A DNA stretch of 59,374 bases. Source: Pseudomonadota bacterium. Lineage in GTDB: Bacteria; Pseudomonadota; Gammaproteobacteria; Acidiferrobacterales; Acidiferrobacteraceae. Numbering within the stretch: the first letter of the stretch is position 1; every line of letters starts with the position of its first letter. Of the stretch, positions 8,000 to 15,673 are shown in pieces. The notes below the pieces were generated by a model. That model saw only the letters and a list, made by a program, of their open reading frames with translations. It had not been told where the DNA came from and made no database searches. The translations under genes were made by a program, and so were the position numbers. The stretch covers positions 1 to 59,374 of the forward strand of contig JAKBUS010000007.1 of NCBI GenBank assembly GCA_021841585.1, written 5' to 3'.

Positions 8000-10849
8000 T
8001 TATCTCGCTTTGGCGCGCGTGTTATAGCGCAGGATATCGGGCTTCGGTGCCGCGTTCGGTAACGGCGGGACATTGGCGAACGTTGGCCAGACGCCTTCCT
8101 CGCCAGGGGCGGCGCGCGTGACCTTTACGCGCAGGTCATACCACGCCGCCTGCCCGGTGACCGGGTCGGAATTGGTGAGGCGCCGCTCGCCGGGCTTCTC
8201 GGGAAGGAGCTCCGAGATCAGGTGGTTCATGAGGAAGCCCTCGGTGGCCTCGGGACCGCCGGGTTTCAGTCCCCACGTGCCCGATTGCTTGCCGATCGCG
8301 TTCCAGGTCCACACCGTGTCTTCCTGGCAGCCCTCAATGAGGCGCAGCTGCACACGGATCTTGCCGTTGTGCGATTCGACCCACACCCAGTCCTCATCCT
8401 TGAATCCAAGACTCTCGCCGCGGGCACGGTTCATGTAGAGATGGTTTTGGGCAATGATCTGCCGAAGCCAGGCGTTCTGCGAATCCCAGGAGTGGTACAT
8501 CATCATCGGGCGCTGGTTGACGGCGAAGAACGGATACTCCTCCTTGTCGATGCGCTGCTGCTCCAGCGGCTCATAGTAATCCGGCAGGGGATCGAAATAG
8601 GTGGCCAAGCGCTCCTGATCGACGCGCTCCTTGGGGGTCGGGCCATCATAGAGCCCGAGTCCGGCCAAGCGGAACCGCTGAATGGCCTCGGAGTAGAGCT
8701 CGATCACGATCGGCTCGGCGGCCTTCAGAAAGCCCGCCTCCTTGGCGAATTCCAGGTAGCCCTTGTTGCCGAACCGCATATAGCGGATGCCCTTGGGCAG
8801 GTGATACTGGAAGAAGCCCTGGTTTTCGATGTAGCGTTCCCACTGCTGGGGATTGGGTTCGCCGCGCAGCGACTTGCTGCCGTCGGCACCCCGGTAGCCA
8901 GCCAGGAAGCCGATGCCGGGTTCGCGCTCGTAATAGGTGATGAAGTCCTTGTAGCCCTTGTACTTGGGCGTGCCATCGGCGTTTGTAAACACCGGAAGCT
9001 TCAGACGCGCGCCGATCTCGATCATGACCTCCTGCCAGGGCCGGACATTACGGTCGAGCGCGAGCAGCGGGTGACGAATGGAGTCGGCGACCGCGTCCGG
9101 TTCGGAGATCGGCCGGTCGAGGAGCGAGATCGCGTCGTAGCGCTCGAGATAGGTGGTATCCGGCAGCACGAGGTCGGCAAAATGCACGGTCTCGGAGTGG
9201 AAGGCGTCGACCACCACCAGAAACGGGATTTTGTATTCCCCGTCGGGGCCCTTCGCGCGCAGCATGTCCTGGATATTGGCGGTGTTCATGCTCGAGTTCC
9301 AGGCCATGTTGGCCATGAAGAACAACAGCGTGTCTATCGGGTAAGGATCGGCGTTGACGGCGTTTGTGATCACCATGTGCATGAGGCCGTGATTGGCGAT
9401 CGGCGCCTCCCAGGAATAGGCCTTGTCGATGCGCAGCGGCCGCCCCTCGTCATCGATCACGAGATCCTCGGGGGCGGTCGGGAAGCCGAGCGGGTGCGAA
9501 TCGAGCGGCGTGTTGGGGGCGCTGTGGCGCGCGGGCTTGCCGGGTGAGGGCACCGGCCGCGGATAGGGGGGCTTGGCGCGGAATCCCCCGGGGCAGTCGA
9601 TCGTGCCGAGCAGGATCTGCAGGAAGTGGATGGCGCGCGCCGCCTGAAAACCGTTGGAGTGCGCCGAGACCCCGCGCATGGCGTGCATGGACACCGGCCG
9701 GCCAATGAACTTGTCGTGCTTGCGGCCCGCCCAGTCGGTCCATTCGACGGCGATCTCTATGGTCTCCTTGAAGGCCACATGAGCCATTTCCAGCGCCAGA
9801 CGCTCAATGGTGGCAGCCGGCACGCCGCAGATCTTGGCGGCGTTTTCGGGCGCGAAGCGCTCATCCATATAGCGCTCGGCAAGCAGTGTCATTACGGTCT
9901 TTACCGTGCGCCCGTCGGCCGTCTTGTGTTCGCCAAAGAGCGCCGGGTGGCAGGAGGCGTCGAGGCCGTTTACGAACGCCTCTTTCTTAAGGTCCCAGGC
10001 AAGCGGATTCCCGGCCTCGTCGCGATAGATCAGTCCGTCACCCTTCTCGCCGGGGGTCTGCACCACGAGGAATGGGGCATTGGTGTAGCGAATCAGGAAC
10101 TCCCAGTCAAACAGCTCGCGCGAGAGCAGGACGTGGATCATGGATAACGCCAGTATGGCGTCGGTGCCGGGCCGGATCGGCACCCATTCATCGGCGACCG
10201 CCTGATAGCCGGTGCGCGCCGGGTTGATGCCGACGAACTTGCCGCCGCGGCTCTTCAGTTTCTCGATGCCGATCTTCATGGGGTTCGAGTTGTGGTCCTC
10301 GGCAACCCCCCAAAGCATGAAATACTTGGTGCGGTCCCAGTCGGGATCGCCGAATTCCCAGAAGGCGTAACCCAAAGTATAGAGTCCGGCGGCGGCCATG
10401 TTCACCGAACAAAAGCCACCATGCGCTGACCAGTTGAGCGTGCCGAACTGTTCGGCGAACAAGCGCGTGAGCGCCTGCATCTGGTCGCGGCCGGTAAAAA
10501 ATGCGAATTTGTTGGGATCGGTGGCGCGAATGCGCGCGAGCCGTTCGGTCAGCATGTCCAGCGCCTGGTCCCAGGAGATCTCGACAAACTCTCCGGCGCC
10601 GCGCTCGGTACCGGGCTTGCGCATGAGCGGGCTGCGCAGGCGCGCCGGCGAGCACTGCTTCATGATGCCCGCCGATCCCTTGGCGCACAGCACGCCTTTA
10701 TTGATCGGGTGGTTGCGGTTGCCTTGGATGAAGCGGACCTGATTGTTCTCGATCGTCACCTTGATGCCGCACCGGCAGGCGCACATATAGCAGGTGGAAT
10801 ACTTCACCTCCGACGTGCCATGCTCGTGATCGTGTTGTGCTGTGGCCAT
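8000..10849 (-). CDS. soeA: Molybdopterin oxidoreductase, sulfite dehydrogenase subunit SoeA
   Basis: A 949-aa protein of the DMSO-reductase family. Near the N-terminus CYMCACRCG ... GVLCAKG binds a [4Fe-4S] cluster. The segment HGGFCSVNMAAAG places a cysteine at the usual molybdenum-ligand position, followed by YAFWEFGDPDWDRTKY, typical of the cytoplasmic sulfite dehydrogenase SoeA. There is no twin-arginine signal, so it stays inside the cell. The inferred role is oxidation of sulfite to sulfate with electrons going to quinone. The ATG at 10849 has a GGAG five bases upstream; a TTG at 10861 is less likely. It reads away from the FAH-like gene. Confidence 0.87.
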   Translation of the reverse strand: MATAQHDHEHGTSEVKYSTCYMCACRCGIKVTIENNQVRFIQGNRNHPINKGVLCAKGSAGIMKQCSPARLRSPLMRKPGTERGAGEFVEISWDQALDMLTERLARIRATDPNKFAFFTGRDQMQALTRLFAEQFGTLNWSAHGGFCSVNMAAAGLYTLGYAFWEFGDPDWDRTKYFMLWGVAEDHNSNPMKIGIEKLKSRGGKFVGINPARTGYQAVADEWVPIRPGTDAILALSMIHVLLSRELFDWEFLIRYTNAPFLVVQTPGEKGDGLIYRDEAGNPLAWDLKKEAFVNGLDASCHPALFGEHKTADGRTVKTVMTLLAERYMDERFAPENAAKICGVPAATIERLALEMAHVAFKETIEIAVEWTDWAGRKHDKFIGRPVSMHAMRGVSAHSNGFQAARAIHFLQILLGTIDCPGGFRAKPPYPRPVPSPGKPARHSAPNTPLDSHPLGFPTAPEDLVIDDEGRPLRIDKAYSWEAPIANHGLMHMVITNAVNADPYPIDTLLFFMANMAWNSSMNTANIQDMLRAKGPDGEYKIPFLVVVDAFHSETVHFADLVLPDTTYLERYDAISLLDRPISEPDAVADSIRHPLLALDRNVRPWQEVMIEIGARLKLPVFTNADGTPKYKGYKDFITYYEREPGIGFLAGYRGADGSKSLRGEPNPQQWERYIENQGFFQYHLPKGIRYMRFGNKGYLEFAKEAGFLKAAEPIVIELYSEAIQRFRLAGLGLYDGPTPKERVDQERLATYFDPLPDYYEPLEQQRIDKEEYPFFAVNQRPMMMYHSWDSQNAWLRQIIAQNHLYMNRARGESLGFKDEDWVWVESHNGKIRVQLRLIEGCQEDTVWTWNAIGKQSGTWGLKPGGPEATEGFLMNHLISELLPEKPGERRLTNSDPVTGQAAWYDLRVKVTRAAPGEEGVWPTFANVPPLPNAAPKPDILRYNTRAKAR

Positions 10850-11038
10850 ACGGTCTCCCAAAACATAAAGGTAGCGACGCTTGAACGGTACACGAAAAGC
10901 GTGCCGGAATACCAGAGGATTGTTTTGATAACCTGATAAGAATCAGATAGTTATTTCACTGTGTGATGAGGCATATCACGCAGATTTATAGAAGACGGCC
11001 GGCGCGGCAGCCGGGGGCTTGTAAAAAAGGGGCAGAGT
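10850..11038. promoter_or_regulatory. Divergent control region with two inverted repeats
   Basis: This 189-base, AT-richer region separates soeA (minus) from the FAH-like gene (plus). A compound inverted repeat spans 10928-10954: outer arms ATAAC/GTTAT and inner arms CTGAT (10933-10937) and ATCAG (10942-10946) around AAGA. A second, GTGAT-N7-ATCAC, lies at 10963-10979. They resemble operator sites. The second does not fit CRP or FNR spacing. No clear -35/-10 pair could be fixed. Confidence 0.45.
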
Positions 11039-11956
11039 ATGGAGTTTTTGCGCTACAAAAAGGCCCGGGGCGGTTATCGCCTGGGTGTGAATATCGCCGG
11101 CACCTTCCACGATCTCGGCGATTGCTACCGGCAGTACCGGGATTTGGCGGGCCGGAGACTACCGGGTCTCCCGGCGGCGCTGGCGGCCGCGAGTCTTCGT
11201 GCGCTTCTGGCATCACCCGGGGTCGATGCCTTTCTCGACGCCTTGCGCGGCGATGGCGCGCCGGCCGGCGTCAGCGCCCTGGATGGCGCGGCCCTCGTGC
11301 TCGGCGCCCCGCTGCACGACCCCGGCCGCTTCATCGGCATCGGTCTTAACTATCGGAGCCATGCGCGCGAGATCGGGCAGGCGGTTCCCCCCGAGCCGCC
11401 GCTCTTTGCGAAATGGGCCAACGCCATCACCGGTCCGCGCGCTGACGTCAGGCTGCCCGCGCAGTCGCAGGCGGTCGACTACGAAGTGGAGCTCGGTGTC
11501 GTCATTGGCCGGCGCGCGCGGCAGGTGGCGGTGAAGGAGGCCCTGGATTATGTGTTTGGCTACACCGTGATCAACGACGTAAGTGCCCGTGACCTGCAGT
11601 TTCGTACCGGCCAATGGCTTGCCGGAAAGATCAGTGATGGTTTCGCGCCGATGGGCCCCGCGGTGGTGGAGAGGGCCGATGTGGGGCCCCCGCACGATCT
11701 AAAACTCGAGACCTGGGTCAACGGGGAACTACGTCAGCAGGGCCGCACCTCGGACATGATCTATGACGTCCCGGCGCTTGTCAGTCATCTTTCGCATCTC
11801 ATTACGCTCGAGCCAGGCGATGTCATCGCCACCGGCACGCCTCCGGGGGTCGGCATGAGCCGCACGCCCCCTTCCTATCTCGCCGCGGGCGATGTGGTGC
11901 GCATGCGGATTACGGGGGTAGGAGTGATCGAAAACCGCTTTATCGCCGCTGATTGA
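11039..11956 (+). CDS. Fumarylacetoacetate hydrolase-family protein
   Basis: A 305-aa protein. The FAH fold covers roughly residues 95-300: FIGIGLNYRSHARE, VDYEVELGVVIG with metal-binding acids, GYTVINDVSARDLQ, and LEPGDVIATGTPPGVG near the end. Members act on C-C or oxo-acid substrates (acylpyruvate hydrolase, oxaloacetate decarboxylase, 2-hydroxyhepta-2,4-diene-dioate isomerase). The true substrate cannot be read here. The first 80 residues are a variable N-terminal extension common in bacterial members. Start at ATG 11039 behind an AAGGGGCAG stretch. It is divergent from soeA and convergent with the methyltransferase gene. Confidence 0.85.
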   Translation: MEFLRYKKARGGYRLGVNIAGTFHDLGDCYRQYRDLAGRRLPGLPAALAAASLRALLASPGVDAFLDALRGDGAPAGVSALDGAALVLGAPLHDPGRFIGIGLNYRSHAREIGQAVPPEPPLFAKWANAITGPRADVRLPAQSQAVDYEVELGVVIGRRARQVAVKEALDYVFGYTVINDVSARDLQFRTGQWLAGKISDGFAPMGPAVVERADVGPPHDLKLETWVNGELRQQGRTSDMIYDVPALVSHLSHLITLEPGDVIATGTPPGVGMSRTPPSYLAAGDVVRMRITGVGVIENRFIAAD

Positions 11957-12106
11957 AGGGGCCTTTCCGGGGCCCGGAGGCGGGAGATTGCCGCAATGCG
12001 TGCCGCGCGGGCACAGGCAAGCGGCAGGCGCCTGGCAAAACCCTGAAGGACCCTTACGCCGCCGGCATGGCGATCGCATGAGGTCCAGGGGCCGCTGCGC
12101 TTGCGG

Positions 12107-12871
12107 TCAATAGGCGCGTTTTTCGCACTGTACGGTGAGGACGTCGAGATGAAACGAGCCATCTTCCCCCACGCCTAGCCGCGAGCGCGCCTCGGCCGGG
12201 GCTTGCGACAGTAGATCCTCGATTGCATCGATCCGCGAGCGCGGCGTCTTGGCACGCGTCACCCAGTCGGCGAATACCAGATGAATACGGAAATGATCCG
12301 TGCGCAAAAGCGCAAGGTCGTGCGTTGCAAGCAGCGCCATCCACGTAGAGACCGTGTAGTTGCGGACATGGGTCGGATCACGCAAGACCTCGATGGCCTG
12401 GAGATGGGTATCGGCCAGCGGGTCGTCGGGGGTGACGCTGTCGGTCAGGATGAAGGTACCGCCAGGGCGTAGGACGCGTCCGATCTCGCGTATCCCGGCT
12501 GTCACGTCGCGCCAGTGGTGGGCGCTGAAGCGGCATGTGACGAGATCCATGGCCTCATCGGCGAACGGGAGCCGGGCCGCGGGGGCCTCCTGGAAGTCGA
12601 TATGGCCATGGCCGGCCTCGCGGGCGCGCTTGGTGGCGATCGCAAGCATGGCGGGGCTTGCGTCTATGGCCTGCACGTGGGTGCAGAACGGGGCCAGCGC
12701 CAAGGCCACGTGCCCGGGTCCACAGCCGACATCGAGGGCCTGGCGGGGGCGCAGCCGCTCGGCGGCCTCACGAAACAGCGCGAGATCCGGGCCCTCGGCA
12801 TGCACGGGGCTTTTTTCGTAGCGCGCGGCGACATCGTCGAACTGGCGCGTGACATCTTGCTCGTGGCTCAT
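12107..12871 (-). CDS. Class I SAM-dependent methyltransferase (UbiE/Methyltransf_11-like)
   Basis: A 254-aa soluble protein. SAM-binding motif I reads ALDVGCGPGHVALAL (about residues 40-54), the acidic motif II follows at VQAIDAS, and FQEAPAARLPFADEAMDLV covers motif III with LRPGGTFIL after it. This is the UbiE-like small-molecule methyltransferase pattern. The substrate is unknown. It is not likely to be the ubiquinone UbiE itself, since residues beyond the SAM core differ. It is transcribed away from an MmyB-type regulator across a 100-base region with two palindromes, so that regulator probably controls it. Confidence 0.82.
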   Translation of the reverse strand: MSHEQDVTRQFDDVAARYEKSPVHAEGPDLALFREAAERLRPRQALDVGCGPGHVALALAPFCTHVQAIDASPAMLAIATKRAREAGHGHIDFQEAPAARLPFADEAMDLVTCRFSAHHWRDVTAGIREIGRVLRPGGTFILTDSVTPDDPLADTHLQAIEVLRDPTHVRNYTVSTWMALLATHDLALLRTDHFRIHLVFADWVTRAKTPRSRIDAIEDLLSQAPAEARSRLGVGEDGSFHLDVLTVQCEKRAY

Positions 12872-12922
12872 GACAAACCTTCCTTGTAATGAAAGACCAA
12901 GCCAGCATACATCCCCCGCATG

Positions 12923-12954
12923 CTGGTACCAGATAGGGCTGTTATACTGGTATA
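12923..12954. promoter_or_regulatory. Two palindromes in the methyltransferase-regulator intergenic region
   Basis: CTGGTACCAG at 12923-12932 is a perfect 10-base palindrome. TATACTGGTATA at 12943-12954 has perfect five-base arms (TATAC/GTATA) around TG. Both share the CTGGTA core and sit about 20 bases apart between divergent genes. The second ends 18 bases before the regulator start, overlapping the likely promoter. They are good candidates for autoregulatory operators of the MmyB-type protein. Confidence 0.5.
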
Positions 12955-12972
12955 AAGACTACCGGGATCGAC

Positions 12973-13749
12973 ATGACAACCAGGCCCGAAGAGCTGGGGC
13001 GATTTGTGCGGATGCTGCGCGAGCGCGCCGCGCCGCCGAAGACGCCAAGCGCGCGGCGGCGGCGCACGCCGGGCCTGCGCCGCGAGGAATTGGCCACGCT
13101 GTGCGGGATCAGCGTCACGTGGTACACATGGATCGAGCAGGGGCGCGCGCCCCAGGTCTCCCCAGACACCCTCGCGCGGCTTGCCGATGCGCTGGCCGTG
13201 ACCGACGCCGAACGGCGCTATCTCTGGGAGGCGGCCGGGCTCGCGCCGCAGCGCGCGCCGCGCCGGACGCCGCGTGTCCCGCCGGCGATCACATCGGTCC
13301 TGGGGCGCATCGCAAGTCCGGCCTATTGCCTGGGACGCTATTGGGATGCGCTGGCCTGGAACGAAGAGGCCGAGGCGCTGTTTCCAGATTGGCTTGGGCC
13401 CAACGGCCAGGAACGCAATCTGCTGCGCTTTATGTTCTGCGTGCCGGCGGCGCGTGATTTCGTGATCGATTGGCCGCAACGCGCGCGCCGTCTGGTGGCG
13501 GAGTTTTCGGCGGATGCCGGGGATCTTGTGGGAGAGGGGCAATATGAGGAGCTGGTTGCGAACCTTGACCGCCAGAGCGCCGAGTTCCGGGCCTATTGGC
13601 AACGGCGCGAGGTCTCGTTCCGCGATCCCGCGGTGAAGACCTTTCGCCATCCGGCTCTGGGTCTCGTGGTCTATGAGCAAACCACCTTCGCCTCGCTCGT
13701 CGAGCGAGACTTAAAACTTGTGGTGCTGTGCGCGCGCACCGGGACCTAG
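12973..13749 (+). CDS. XRE-family regulator with MmyB-like sensor domain
   Basis: A 258-aa protein. Residues 8-75 form a helix-turn-helix of the XRE class (PGLRREELATLCGISVTWYT, WIEQGRAP, SPDTLARLADAL). Residues 95-255 match the MmyB-like ligand-binding domain, seen in ILGRIASPAY-type and WLGPNGQERNLLRFMF segments. MmyB proteins are PAS-like regulators suggested to bind fatty acids, usually controlling a divergent neighbour. Here the neighbour is a methyltransferase. Confidence 0.85.
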   Translation: MTTRPEELGRFVRMLRERAAPPKTPSARRRRTPGLRREELATLCGISVTWYTWIEQGRAPQVSPDTLARLADALAVTDAERRYLWEAAGLAPQRAPRRTPRVPPAITSVLGRIASPAYCLGRYWDALAWNEEAEALFPDWLGPNGQERNLLRFMFCVPAARDFVIDWPQRARRLVAEFSADAGDLVGEGQYEELVANLDRQSAEFRAYWQRREVSFRDPAVKTFRHPALGLVVYEQTTFASLVERDLKLVVLCARTGT

Positions 13750-13809
13750 GGGATCGAGACGAACGGCGGCACGCCGCCCGCCCGTCTCGCCCAAGTCCCG
13801 CTGTGACCT

Positions 13810-14220
13810 CTAGCGGCTCTTGCGAGCCGCCTTCTTTTTCGCTGGTGCAGCCTTCACCGCGCCACTGGCCGCTTTCGCCGTGCTCTTTACCGCGCTCTTC
13901 GCTGTGCTCTTTACCGCCGTCTTCTCGGTCGGACCGCCGCTCAGGTTCTCCTCTAGAAACGCCAATAATTCCCCAATGGTGCTAAGTACGGGGGAGTAGC
14001 GTATCGAGCGGCCTTCACGCGACGGTTTGATAAGCCCGGCTTGCGTCAGCTGCGACAGGTGGAAAGACGATGTCGCCGGAGCGAGCTTGAGGCGCAAGGC
14101 AATCTGACCGGCCACGAGTCCGCTCGGCCCCACCTTGGCCAGCAATCGGACGATGCCAAGTCGTGTCTCCTGTGCAAGTGCCGTAAGAGCGCGCGTTGCC
14201 GCAGTAATTTTCATTGTCAT
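13810..14220 (-). CDS. ArsR-type winged-helix regulator with Lys/Ala-rich tail
   Basis: 136 aa. Residues 8-95 carry an ArsR/SmtB winged helix: ALAQETRLGIVRLLAKVGPS, then LAPATSSFHLSQLTQAGLI and REGRSIRYS. No metal-binding cysteine pair is visible, so the ligand is unknown. The last 38 residues are low-complexity and basic, with repeats AVKSTAK and KKKAARKSR, like histone H1 or the AlgP/BpH1 family of bacterial DNA-binding tails. A palindrome lies 18 bases upstream. The start is either M1 or M3. Nothing shows which genes it controls. Confidence 0.75.
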   Translation of the reverse strand: MTMKITAATRALTALAQETRLGIVRLLAKVGPSGLVAGQIALRLKLAPATSSFHLSQLTQAGLIKPSREGRSIRYSPVLSTIGELLAFLEENLSGGPTEKTAVKSTAKSAVKSTAKAASGAVKAAPAKKKAARKSR

Positions 14221-14234
14221 CGGTTGAGTTTACC

Positions 14235-14251
14235 TTAATAGTTACTATCAA
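14235..14251. promoter_or_regulatory. Palindrome upstream of the ArsR-type gene (candidate operator)
   Basis: TTAATAGTTACTATCAA: core ATAGT-T-ACTAT (14238-14248) is a perfect inverted repeat, extended by TT/AA outside one mismatch. It begins 15 bases upstream of the regulator start in AT-rich DNA. ArsR-family proteins usually bind ATA...TAT inverted repeats over their own promoter, so this fits autoregulation. Confidence 0.5.
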
Positions 14252-14609
14252 TTTACCAAGGACAACGCCGCCTGTGTTTGGTTCCGAGAACCTCCGCATC
14301 GAGAGGCGTTGCCGCTGTCGTCAAGAACCATTCGTGATTCTTTGGGTATAACTATACCGCATTTTAGCGACAATAGCAGCACCTATTTTCACGGATTTAG
14401 CCGAAAGGCCTACTCGTCGTGCGCCATGGAATCATAGACGTCTAAAACTGCCATAAAAAACTTAAAGAATGTATGGCAATTCCTAATGAGGACCCGGATT
14501 TTCGGAGGTATGACCGGATAAGGGATTTTTGGCGGCGTGCGTGCGCGTGTTATGGAATAATAACCATCCACTGGCGTCATTGGCATATTATTGCGAGGGG
14601 AAGAGCGAA
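14252..14609. other. Long AT-richer intergenic region before cysQ
   Basis: About 360 bases with no credible gene. It is richer in A/T than the surroundings (for example CATAAAAAACTTAAAGAATG around 14453). It presumably holds the cysQ promoter and leader, but I could not fix a convincing -35/-10 pair. Confidence 0.4.
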
Positions 14610-15398
14610 GTGAATGGGGGCTACAGGCGATATCTGGAATGGGCGCAGACCGCAGGAGAGCGGGCGGGCGCGGCGATAATGAGTCATTACCGTACCGCCG
14701 GACCTGTGGACCTGAAAAGCGACGGTAGCCCGGTGACGCCGGCTGACCGGGCCGCGCACGAGGCCATCATGACGGTCCTCGCTCAGGCCACTCCGGATGT
14801 GCCAGTGGCTTCGGAAGAGGGCGACGAGATTAGCGGGGACCGGTACTGGTCCGTCGATCCGCTCGACGGGACCAAGGAATATGTGGCGCGCACCGACGCC
14901 TTCGTGGTGAACGTGGCGCTCGTCGAGGACGGCCGGCCGGTGGTGGGCGTCATATTCGTGCCGGTGACAGGCGAGTGTTATTTTGCGCTAAAGGGTGAGG
15001 GCGCCTTCAAGAAGACACAAGGGCGCGTGCAGCGCTTGACGGGACGGACTTTCGCCGGCGGACCGGTGCGTGTGGTGGGTAGCGCCCGGCACGGCACTGA
15101 GGCGGTCAGCAAGTTGTGCGAGGCGCTGGCGTGCGGCGAGGGAGGCATCGAGCGCACGGCGCTTGGTTCGGCATGGAAATTCGGCTGGCTCGCCGAGGGC
15201 CGTGCCGACCTCTATCCGCGCCTGGGCCCGACGCACACCTGGGATACGGCCGCCGGCCAATGCCTGGTGGAGGAGAGCGGCGGGGCGGTATGGGTAGCTG
15301 GCCGCGAGCCGCTCGTCTACCATCATGCCCGGCAGCTGAACCCATCTTTCGTGGCGGTCGCCGATGCGAGGTTTGCGTGGCCGGATCTACTATTATGA
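14610..15398 (+). CDS. cysQ: 3'(2'),5'-bisphosphate nucleotidase CysQ
   Basis: 262 aa, an inositol-monophosphatase-fold enzyme that removes the 3'-phosphate of PAP formed during sulfate assimilation. Metal-binding motifs are SEEGDEI, DPLDGTKEY (residues about 89-97) and WDTAAGQ near the C-terminus. The frame opens at 14529, but the GTG at 14610 has a GAGGGGAAGAG site upstream and gives a family-like length (E. coli 246 aa). In a sulfur-metabolising organism it would recycle PAP. It stands apart from other cys genes. Confidence 0.85.
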   Translation: MNGGYRRYLEWAQTAGERAGAAIMSHYRTAGPVDLKSDGSPVTPADRAAHEAIMTVLAQATPDVPVASEEGDEISGDRYWSVDPLDGTKEYVARTDAFVVNVALVEDGRPVVGVIFVPVTGECYFALKGEGAFKKTQGRVQRLTGRTFAGGPVRVVGSARHGTEAVSKLCEALACGEGGIERTALGSAWKFGWLAEGRADLYPRLGPTHTWDTAAGQCLVEESGGAVWVAGREPLVYHHARQLNPSFVAVADARFAWPDLLL

Positions 15399-15410
15399 GG
15401 CGCGCGGCCC

Positions 15411-15437
15411 TTCAATATTAGCAATCCATGATATAAT
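15411..15437 (+). promoter_or_regulatory. Promoter of the DUF2892 gene
   Basis: A perfect -10 box TATAAT (15432-15437) lies 33 bases before the ATG at 15470. The -35 side is weak (CTTCAA or TTCAAT with a 15-16 base spacer). The ribosome-binding site GGGAGG sits about 7 bases before the start. The promoter may need an activator because of the poor -35. Confidence 0.45.
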
Positions 15438-15469
15438 AAGTCCATGTTTCAACTCTCGGGAGGTGCTTT

Positions 15470-15673
15470 ATGTCAGTCGATCGGGTTGTGATGGCCTTTG
15501 CTGGAAGCGTAATCCTGCTCAGCCTGCTGCTCTCGCACTATGTCTCCACTGATTGGTTGTGGGTCACGGCGTTCGTGGGCGCAAACCTGTTGCAGGCCTC
15601 GATTACCGGCCTGTGCCCCTTGGCCAAGATCCTAAAGGCCATGGGCGTGCGCGCCGGCTGCGCCTTCGAATAA
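15470..15673 (+). CDS. Small DUF2892 membrane protein
   Basis: 67 aa with two hydrophobic helices (about residues 8-22 and 27-45), ending FCP-like: ITGLCPLAKILKAMGV. This is the YgaP-type DUF2892 domain, often found in rhodanese proteins or next to sulfide-related and cation-resistance genes. Here it stands alone behind its own promoter. The cysteine in GLCP is a common family feature. The function is unknown. Its 3' end overlaps the end of the convergent histidine kinase gene by 42 bases. Confidence 0.75.
   Translation: MSVDRVVMAFAGSVILLSLLLSHYVSTDWLWVTAFVGANLLQASITGLCPLAKILKAMGVRAGCAFE

Noticed and set aside
8222-9547. 441-codon plus-strand frame opposite soeA
   Set aside because: It is a shadow of the soeA frame, a common effect of high GC. 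soeA has clear domains.
10963-10979. GTGAT-N7-ATCAC as a CRP or FNR site
   Set aside because: CRP needs TGTGA-N6-TCACA and FNR needs TTGAT-N4-ATCAA; the spacing here does not fit. Kept only as an inverted repeat.
11957-11980. GGGGCC/GGGCCC repeat as a terminator after the FAH-like gene
   Set aside because: Only about five stem pairs and no T-run; too weak to call.
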